Shown piece by piece: positions 55,892 through 64,000 of a DNA stretch of 64,000 nucleotides; the stretch's first letter is position 1; each line of letters opens with the position of its first letter. This DNA comes from Ilex aquifolium (Eukaryota > Streptophyta > Magnoliopsida > Aquifoliales > Aquifoliaceae), in contig OX637405.1 in NCBI GenBank assembly GCA_951799425.1, forward strand, positions 19,069,089 to 19,133,088, given 5' to 3'. Made by a program: the position numbers and the translations under genes. A model generated the notes under the pieces. The model saw only the letters and a list, made by a program, of their open reading frames with translations, was not told the DNA's origin and made no database searches.

Positions 55892-58450
55892 TTAACACAC
55901 ATAGACTGGATCAAAAAGTTGCACAGAAGTTACATCTTGAGTAAATCCATTATAATAAGCTTTAAGTCTTTGCCCGTTTACCTTGAAAACATTTCCAGTT
56001 AATGGATTTTCAATTTCAAATGCCCCATAGTCAAAAACTTGCTTAACTATATAAGGTCCTGTCCATCTAGATCTTAATTTTCCAGGGAATAAACGAAGTT
56101 TAACATTGTACAGTAGAACTTTTTGAGATGGTTCAAAAGATTTTCTCATGATATTTTTATCATGAAAAACTTTTGTTCTTGATTTAGCAATCTTTGCGTT
56201 TTCATAGGCTTCATTTCTTAATTCTTCTAATTCATTTATTTACAATTTTCATGATATTCCAACTTCATCTATATCAAGATTCATCATTTTGATTGCCCAA
56301 TATGCTTTATGTTCTAATTCTACAGGCAAATGACACGGTTTACCATAAACTAACCGATAAGGAGACATTCCTAGAATAGTCTTATACGCAGTACGATAAG
56401 CCCACAGTGCATCCGTTAATCTTAAAGATCAATCCTTACGATCTGAATTTACAGTTTTTTCTAAAATGTATTTTATCTCCTTATTAGCTAATTCAGCTTG
56501 TCCACTGGTCTACGGATAATATGGAGTGGATATTTTATGAGAAATCAAGTATTTTTTCATCAGGTTTTCAAAAACTTTATTATAAAAATGTAATCCACCA
56601 TCACTGATGATTGTTCGAGGAATCCCAAATCTAGATAAAATATTTTCTTTTAAAAACTTGATCATTGTTCTGTGATCATTATTTCTACATGGAATTGCCT
56701 CTACCCATTTAGAAACATAGTCGACTGCAACCAAAATATACAGATATCCGAAAGATGGAGGAAATGGTCTCATAAAATCGATGCCCCAACAATCGAAAAT
56801 TTCAATAATTAAAATAGGGTTTAAAGGCATCATATTTCTTTTTGAAATATTCCCCATTCTTTGACATCTGTCACAGTTTAAACAATAGATATAAACATCT
56901 TTGAAAAGAGTTGGCCAATAAAATTCACACTACAGAATTTTAGCAGCGGTTTTCTTTGAAGCAAAATGACATCCGCAAGCTTCAGAGTGACAAAACTGAA
57001 TAACCTGACTGATTTCATGATTAGGTACACACCGTCTTATTATTTGGTCTTTACAGTATTTAAACACATAAGGATCTTCCCAGAAAAAATTACGTACCTC
57101 ACTTAGGAACTTATTTTTATCAGTCCAGGTATAATTAGAAGGAATAGTACCAGTAGCTAAATAATTGGCTATATCTGCATACCATGGTACTTCGGTTATT
57201 GCAAATAGTTGTTCATCTAGAAAGGTTTCTCTAATTGAAGTTGGTTCTTCCTTTATATCATAATCTAACCTTGACAAGTGATCTACTACTGCATTTTCTA
57301 CTCCCTTCTTATCTTTAATTATAAGATCAAATTCTTGAAGTAACAAAATCCAACGCAGGAGACGTGGCTTCGCATCTTTTTTTGTAAGTAAATATTTTAA
57401 AGCTGCATGATCTGTAAATACAATAATTGACGATCCAACCAAATATGATCGAAATTTATCTAATGCAAATACAACAGCAAGTAATTCTTTTTCTGTGGTT
57501 GAATAGTTCATTTGTGCATCATTTAGAGTTTTGCTTGCATAATAAATAACATATGGTTTTTTTTCTTTTCTTTGCCCTAATACAGCTCCTACTGCATAAT
57601 CACTTGCATCACACATTAATTCGAAAGGTAAATACCAGTCAGGAGGTTGCATGATAGGTGCAGAAATAAGCATGTTTTTTAATTTATCAAATGCTAATTG
57701 ACATGCATCATTCCATTCAAATATTATATCTTGGCATATAAGATTACAAATTGGTCTTGATATTAAACTAAAGTTTTTGATAAATCTTCGATAAAATCCA
57801 GCGTGACCTAAAAAAGATCTAACATCTTTTACAGTTTTAGGTGAAGGAAGATTAGCTATTAAGTCTATTTTGGATTTATCGACTTCAATTCCTTTTTCAG
57901 AAACTATGTGACCTAAAACAATACCTTGTGTAACCATGAAATGACATTTTTCCCAATTTAAGACAAGGTTTGTTTCTTCACATCTAATTAATACTTTTTT
58001 CAGATTTTCTAAACATAAGTGAAATGAATCACCATTTATTGAAAAGTCGTCCATAAAAACTTCTAGGTGTCTTTCCACCATATCACTGAATATACTTAAC
58101 ATGCAACGCTGAAAAGTAGTTAGAGCATTACATAACCCAAAAGGCATTCTTTTATAAGCAAAAGTTCCAAACAGACATGTAAATGTCATTTTTTCTTGAT
58201 CATCAATTATAATTTCAATCTGATTATAACCAGAATATCCATCTAGAAAACAATAATATGCATGACCAGCTATTCTTTCAAGTACTTGATCTAGGAATGG
58301 TAATGGAAAATGATCCTTTCTGGTGAGAGAATTTAGCTTTCTATAATCAATACATACATGCCAACCTGTGATTGTACGCATTGGGACTAATTCGTTTTCT
58401 TGATTTTTTATTACAGTAACACCAAACTTCTTTGGAACTATTTGTGTAGG
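55892..58450 (-). pseudogene. Element B pol (RT-RNase H-integrase), broken
   Basis: A 483-codon frame (58381-56930) covers RT and RNase [36 protein letters not shown] with catalytic [19 protein letters not shown], and [20 protein letters not shown]. The integrase zinc domain ([15 protein letters not shown]) ends at a stop near 56930. The core (56857-56510) keeps [12 protein letters not shown] and [10 protein letters not shown] and ends in a stop at the HPQ motif. The C-terminal domain resumes at 56149-55892 ([15 protein letters not shown] to QLFDPVYVC). A one-base deletion near 58452 also shifts the frame between protease and RT. Domain order matches element A. Confidence 0.85.
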
Positions 58451-59570
58451 CTAACCCATTTACTATCAGATATAGGATAAATAATATTAGCATCTAATAG
58501 TTTAAGTACTTCTTTGCGAACTACCTCTTTTAAGTATGGATTCAGTCTTCTTTGCATTTGACGAGATGGTTTAGCATTTTCTTCTAAGTAAATACAATGA
58601 GTACATAGAAGTGGACTTATACCTTTTATATATGCTATTGTCCATCCAATAACAGTTTGATGATTTTTCAAGACTTTTGTCAGTTCTTTTTCCTGAATTT
58701 CAGATAATTTTGATGATATTATTACTTGATAGATTTCATTTTCTCCTAGAAAGAAATATTTCAAATTGGTTGGAAGAGGTTTTAATTCTGGCTTAAAAAC
58801 TTTGACATTAGATTCTACAAGTTTTGGAAACAATTCTTCATATTGAAGATTCTTTGTGGATATTTTTTCAGATTCAGTTTCAGGTATTGATTCTAATGCA
58901 AATAATTTCTTTTCAAAAAAACTTTGAGTTAAAGTCTCCACATAATTTACTTCTTGTATTTCTTCTTCTTCTTCTCTAGGTCGTTTTGCACTTTTAAAAA
59001 CATTTAATTCCAAAGTCATATTTCTGAATGATAGTTTCATGATTCCATTCCTACAATTAATCAATGCATTTGATGTAGCTAGGAATGGTCGACCCAAAAT
59101 CAGAGGTATGTATTCAGATGCACATGCCTGACAACATGTTTCTGTGTCTATGACAATAAAATCTGCTGGAAAATAGAATTGATCAACTTGGACAATAACA
59201 TCTTCCACAACTTCTCGTGGAGTTTTTACTGATAGGTCTGCTAATTGTAATTTAATACTAGAAGGTTTTAGCTCACTTAATCCTAATTGTGTATATACTG
59301 AATATGACATTAAATTACAATTGGATCCAAGATCTAGTAAGGCTCGTTTAATTTGAAAATTTACAATGAAACATGTGACTGTAGGACTACCCGGATCTTT
59401 GTACTTAAGAAGCTTATCATGTTGTATTATAGTATTAACTTGTTCAGTTAAAAATGTTTTCTTTGGTACATTAGTTCTTCTTTTTATGGTGCAAAGATCT
59501 TTTAAAAATTTAGCATAAACAGGAACTCGTTTTATTGCATCCAATAAAGGAATATTAATTTTTACCTATT
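58438..59570 (-). pseudogene. Element B protease and pre-RT region
   Basis: The 368-codon frame 59544-58438 is open. It begins in the linker (LDAIKRVPVYAKFLKDLCTI), then has the retropepsin core RALLDLGSNCNLMSYSVYTQ with D-L-G-S, a variant of the usual D-L-G-A. LILGRPFLATSNALINCRNG and NMTLELNVFKSAK follow. A pre-RT linker with LKPLPTNLKYFFLGENE and HQTVIGWTIAYIKGISPLLC leads into the frameshift near 58452. The protease might have been functional, but it depends on a broken polyprotein. Confidence 0.75.
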
Positions 59571-59861
59571 TAAATAACTCAATAATATCAGATTGATCTT
59601 TTTCAGATGAAAGTTTCTTGACTCTTTGAGGAAAAGGTAAAGGAATAGGACATGGAGGATCTTTCTCACTTTGTACTTCTTATTGCTTTTCAAGTAAAGG
59701 TTCAGCTTCAAGTGGTTCGTTTACAGGAATTGACTTACGTATGTTTTTCAGAATTTTGGGTTTAATAGTTTTATCAATTACCTTACCACTTTTCAATGTT
59801 GTGACTGCTTGTACTTGACTTGGCGGGGCTTCAGATGGTACATAATTAGTTTGATTCTGAC
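59571..59861 (-). pseudogene. Element B gag tail, cut by a solo LTR
   Basis: Minus-strand coding from the insertion site reads QNQTNYVPSEAPPSQVQAVT and TLKSGKVIDKTIKPKI, the gag-protease linker. Stops occur near 59680 and 59565. On the other side of the solo LTR (62005-61932) the frame continues upstream as GKFPSQPKPPQS, so removing the LTR restores continuity. Confidence 0.75.
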
Positions 59862-61931
59862 TGTAAAACCCGAGAAATTTTAATTTTTTTGGAGTAAGGG
59901 CAAAATGGTCATTTTGCCACCATGATCTAAAATTAAAATACATATTCTATTGACCTCGTATGACACAACGGAGTTCGCCGTTGGATTCATATCGCGAAAT
60001 CTTGTCACCCTGTCAAATTTCGTCGAATTCTGAGATAAGTCGGGTTTTGCACGTCGTTCGAGACAAATGGGTGATGGATGACCTCACTAAGGTCCCTAAA
60101 AAAAACGAGAAACTTGAAATTTAATTATAATTGGATTAAAGTATCAATAAGATTAATTTGGACTAAACACGTAATGTAATAAATCGTTTCGGGGTGAAAT
60201 CGGACCCGAATAAGCGAGGGACACTTGGCGCGATCTGAGCCAAGCCTTGAAAAATATAAATAGGGGTTAAAATTAGATATTTGACACAAAATATCAGCTG
60301 AAATTCAGCCTTGTTCAGCCGCCCAAGAGAGAGGAAGAGAAAAGAGATTTCTTCAACCTTTCTTCCACCGATTCTCGGACTTCCGTCGCTCGAATTACGT
60401 CGAGCCAAGAGGGAGAATCGATCACGTCGACGAGGGCAATGTCTACGTACCAAAAACAAGAGATTTCACCGAAGATTCAAAAGTGAAGATTTGGGAAGTC
60501 AAGAGTTCTTGAGTTGTTTTGGTGTTATAGGAGTTTTCTACACTCCTATTGAGGTAGGGTTTCTCCTACTTGGGTTGATTTCTAACCTAAATGTCCATAG
60601 GAATGGTTGGATGTATGTGTTATATCTATATCTATCAATTGCCTATTAAGATGGAAATAAGAAAGTGAGCTTAGAAATGGTTTAGGCCAACTTCTAGCTT
60701 GACTTTGATGCATGGGGGTTACTTGGGCATTTTCTTGTAACTATGTGAAATTGTGGGCATGATATGTGTTTAACATGAAAATGCCTTGAAGGTGTTGATT
60801 AAATGCCTTGAATGATGATATTTAATGTTGTGTGGCAATATTATGTGAATACATAATTGATGCATGTAAGGTGTTTGATAAAATGCCTTGAAGGTGAAAA
60901 GTGTTATCTTAATGAAATTGAAATGACATGCTTGAGTTGAGTTAGGTGATAATTTGTGGAAATCATATGCTTATTGATATATTGAGCATGATGATGATAT
61001 ATGGAAGTCATGTGTATACGACATACATTTCCATAGGATATGATGATAAGTGTTATATATTGCTCATGTGGCATTCATCACATGGGACATGTCATGGATA
61101 AGCAATGGTTCATTACATTGCATATGCACGGAAACATCTCATCACATGGGTGTGTGCATGGTTGTCGTCAATACCATACTTGGTGATTGACGGATGGCTT
61201 GGGAAAGTTGGGTCGAAGGCCTAGCTAAGCCGTTTGGTTTCATGATAAATTGAGTCGGGGTTAGCAAGAAGGGCTAGAATATCCCTCGGGTGAAAGACTC
61301 GTTGATAGGATTCGCACTCCGTTGGTGTAAAAGGCCATAAAGTGTGTCGGTATACGCGGAACCGTGGGTTGAAGTCCTGAAATTCCGTGTCGGCTGGGTG
61401 CCGTTGGTGTAAGTCCATGAATGCCCACCCAAAGAAAGACCCTAGTTTGCAAATGTAAATTGATGTGTAACATAGATGATGGTTCAAAGGCACGTTGGCA
61501 TTACAATGTGTTGTGGGAGTCGGTATGGGCTCGGGATAGAATGCATGACGGTTCAAAGGCACGTTCAAAGGCACGCAGTACCGGTACGCTCTATCCAGTG
61601 GGCAAACCGTACCGGTACGCTGTATTGGGGTATATTTGAATTGTTTGAACCCCAAAACTTTGAAATTTTTAAATTGTTTTCCCATGCTATTGGACTTTGG
61701 TTTCTTGGGTTCCAACAATACAAATGGACCTTAAATGAGATATATTGGGGTATATTGAACCTCGATCGGATTAAATGATAAAAGGAACACGGGTTATATG
61801 TGTGAGTTATAATCCCGAGTAAAGGGATACTATTAGCGTGATGTCGGATTGTACGGCACTCACGGGTATTTCCGCGGGTTGGTGGGTTTATCAACGGTGC
61901 ATAAAGGACCCCCGAAAATTGGGGCGTCACA
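59862..61931 (+). mobile_element. Solo chromovirus (Tekay-type) LTR with TSD CTGAC
   Basis: It begins TGTAAAACCCGAG and ends GGGGCGTCACA, the reverse of the plus-strand order in element K, so its sense is plus. CTGAC flanks it at 59857-59861 and 61932-61936. TATA-like AATATAAATAGG is at about 60252. It carries two CGTACCGGTACG-type palindromes at 61576-61621, late in the LTR as in element K, separated by CTATCCAGTGGGCAAAC. Length 2070 bp. Confidence 0.9.
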
Positions 61932-62005
61932 CTGACTTTGTGGAGGTTTAGGTTGAGATGGAAACTTCCCTTTTTTCTGTAGTACTTAAGGGCTGAGTCA
62001 ACTTA
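61932..62005 (-). pseudogene. Element B gag, upstream fragment
   Basis: The 74 bp continue the gag tail of element B (GKFPSQPKPPQS on the minus strand), and are then cut by the next LTR. The rest of B's gag, its primer site and its 5' LTR are outside or displaced. Confidence 0.65.
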
Positions 62006-62610
62006 TGTAACGCCCCAAAACACACCCTGGACGGCATTACATTCTAAAACATTCATATCATGAGAGCACTAATATAATTCCATCAATCAGAAAATTTTTC
62101 CATTCATCATTCATAGAATTTACAAGATCATCCCAAAAGAATAAGCCAAGCTATGGCATTTACATCTCAAAATTTATTTAAAGCTGCACAGCGGAATAAA
62201 CAAAAGAAACTAGACTACACAATGTTCCAAAAGAATGTTCTAGTCTAGTACAAAAGGGAAGGAGGTCGCTCTATGCGTCCACCTCGGGATCCACACTCCC
62301 GTCAAGTGGAGTCTCCCAAGTAGCGGGCTTCTCGACCCTTACGTCCTCCTCAAGCGGGTAATCTGAAAAATGTTAGCGGTAGGGGGTGAGGACAAAGCTC
62401 TGTAGAAACATTCTCTCAAACCCAAACAAGGTTTAGAAAAGCATTTAAAACGGTCGGTCTCATTTTTAACATAACATAGATACATAATTTGAAATAAAGC
62501 AGTGACATTTAAAAAGGATCTCAAGTTTATGTAAAAACATTACTTAATTGCATAAAAGAGTACCACATACAAATACTCACCATTAATTGCCATAAACCAT
62601 TTTCAACAAT

Positions 62611-63070
62611 TCTTTCGGTAGGTGGCATACTTTAGGGTAACCTCCACCCCCGTTAGATCATCTTTGCTTCCCAAGCATCCTTACAAAGAACCTCTTGGGA
62701 AGGGGTGAGCATCCTTACAAGGAACCTCTCACACTTCTTTTGGTAGGTGGCATACTTTAGGGCAACCTCCACCCCCCATTCTTTCGGTAGTGGCATACTT
62801 TAGGGCAACCTCCACCCCCGTTAGATCATCTTTGCTTCCCAAGCATCCTTACAAGGAACCTCTTGGGAAGGGGTGAGCATCCTTACAAGGAACCTCTCAC
62901 ACTTCTTTTGGTAGGTGGCATACTTTAGGGCAACCTCCACCCCCATTCATTCGGTAGGTGGCATACTTTAGGGTAACCTCCACCCCCGTTAGATCATCTT
63001 TGCTTCCCAAGCATCCTTACAAGGAACCTCTTGGGAAGGGGTAAGCATCCTTATAAGGAACCTCTCACTC
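62611..63070. repeat. Tandem repeat, unit about 168 bp, 2.7 copies
   Basis: The segment starting TTTCGGTAGGTGGCATAC recurs at 62611, 62780 and 62947, giving spacings of 169 and 167 bp. Within each unit the shorter motifs CATCCTTACAAGGAACCTCT and GGCATACTTTAGGG are repeated again. It lies in the transcribed part of the LTR. Confidence 0.85.
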
Positions 63071-63693
63071 ATGTGCATCACCACCAATCCAACCAAGCTT
63101 ACAATTCCAATATTGATTTCAATTTACAACCATCTATCAAAAATCCCCAAAATATATCATGTAACCATTCCACAACCAACAAAGAAAATACATGAGATCA
63201 CAATAACATCATTTTCTACCCAACACAAAACACTACGGTTTCGAAATTCATAATAAAGAAAACAATTAAGAAGGAAATACATCACTCTCCCAAAAACTAG
63301 GGTTTTAAAACTAGAAAAGAGATTTCATGGGTATTAAACCCTAACTTTGTTCAAAACATGTCATCTTTGCAAAAAAAGTTTAAGAGAGGATGATTCCATA
63401 GCATATACATACCATTGATAGCCAAAACATACATATATAAATACCCTAGCCTCAATGTAAGTGAGTGAGAGAAAACCCCTACCTTAATTTTCTTGGAAAA
63501 ATTAGGGCTTTGATCTTGAATCAACCCTTCAATCTCTTGTTTTCTCTTGATCTTGTGTTTCTCTCTTTGTCTCTTCCTCTCTTATGTTTTCTAGGGTTTG
63601 GAGTGGTGTAATGAAGGCTAAGGAGGTGACAAAATGTATTTATAGTGGAAGAAATGGAGAAAGACCCGCAGTCGGATCGGTTGGCTTTATCGG

Positions 63694-63793
63694 GTACCGG
63701 TACGGTGTAGCTACTGGAGCCCAGCGTACCGGTACGCGTACCGGTACGGTTGAGCTACTGGAGTTCGGCGTACCGGTACGCGTACCGGTACGG
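63694..63793. repeat. Palindrome array, unit CGTACCGGTACG, beside a TATA box
   Basis: Five GTACCGGTAC palindromes, four in two close pairs (CGTACCGGTACG twice in tandem). The spacers are AGCTACTGGAGCCCAG and GAGCTACTGGAGTTCGG, which match the spacer motif in the Athila-type arrays of D. The nearest site is about 45 bp upstream of the minus-strand TATA box. Confidence 0.9.
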
Positions 63794-64000
63794 TTTGACT
63801 GCCAGGTTTTTGTTTCAACTTTCAATGCAGTTTTGACCCATTTAGAGGTCGAATTGGAAAATTTTCATTAGACATAATTTTGTAGCCATAGATGTCTACT
63901 ATCTACTGTAAAAATTTCAGATCAATTGGACTTAAGGATAGAAAGTTATGGCCAAAACACTAAGTAGTGTTCAATACCCATTTTTACCCAAATTCACGCT

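Larger units (their letters stand above)
62006..64000 (-). mobile_element. Partial chromovirus LTR running off the right edge
   Basis: It starts TGTAACGCCCC and lacks a right end in the window. On the minus strand a TATA box CCACTATAAATACA lies at 63635-63648, with a palindrome array just upstream of it (63694-63793). A 168-bp tandem repeat occupies 62611-63070. Sense is inferred as minus. Whether it is a solo LTR or part of a full element cannot be decided from this window. Confidence 0.65.

Noticed and set aside
62611..63070. CRISPR-like array
   Set aside because: The repeats are long direct tandem units without unique spacers of constant length, in plant LTR sequence.

Overview
The window is plant nuclear DNA, almost certainly from an angiosperm with a repeat-rich genome. 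It consists of nested LTR retrotransposons, and I found no host gene, tRNA or rRNA. The origin rests on the element types: Athila-type Ty3/gypsy with tRNA-Asp primer sites, Tekay/Del-type chromoviruses with tRNA-Met primer sites, and a Sirevirus-like Ty1/copia 3' end. The species cannot be named from the sequence.

Layout. 1-4749: 3' end of a Sirevirus-like copia element (minus), interrupted by a truncated chromovirus LTR (1199-3327). 4750-9396: element F (plus), an Athila 5' LTR, PBS, broken gag and protease. 9397-21240: element A (minus), an Athila-like 3' LTR, accessory ORF (split by a solo LTR at 12963-15137), internal promoter, small Cys-rich ORF, decayed pol. 21245-25716: chromovirus LTR pieces, a fold-back retroelement J (22390-24480) and a protease fragment. 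25717-43118: element D (plus), Athila pol remnant, internal promoter, intact accessory ORF and 3' LTR, split by a complete young Tekay-type element K (31031-41304, TSD TTGTT, intact 1528-codon gag-pol). 43119-49890: element C (plus), integrase tail, Cys-rich ORF, internal promoter and accessory ORF, split by a solo LTR (45440-49119, TSD CCCCC) that holds another LTR. 49950-62005: a gag fragment carrying element B (minus), organised like A, with a solo LTR in its gag (59862-61931, TSD CTGAC). 62006-64000: start of another chromovirus LTR.

The main discovery candidate is a regulatory design repeated across the window. LTR promoters carry arrays of short perfect palindromes with a central CG. 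The palindrome differs between families: CTACCGGTAG, CCGTCCGGACGG, ACGTTCGAACGT, AACCTTCCGGAAGGTT, GGTACCGGTACC, CGTACCGGTACG. In Athila-type elements a palindrome array also sits just upstream of a TATA box inside the element, 140-212 nt before the accessory ORF. In D the internal array is a recognisable copy of the LTR array, and in A the two share palindrome, TATA spacing and a post-TATA motif. Several unrelated families also share a constant spacer, near GCTACTGGAGT, between variable palindromes. The intact accessory protein of D has a basic N-terminus, a probable coiled coil and a strongly acidic tail. I infer a self-reinforcing circuit in which a dimeric element-encoded factor acts on both promoters, and other elements may use such sites without encoding the factor.

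A second candidate is the ~135-residue Cys-rich basic ORF between integrase and accessory ORF in A, B and C. Its basic tract followed by C-x2-C resembles the cysteine-rich nucleic-acid-binding protein of carlaviruses. All four elements with this region also carry an internal polypurine tract after integrase.
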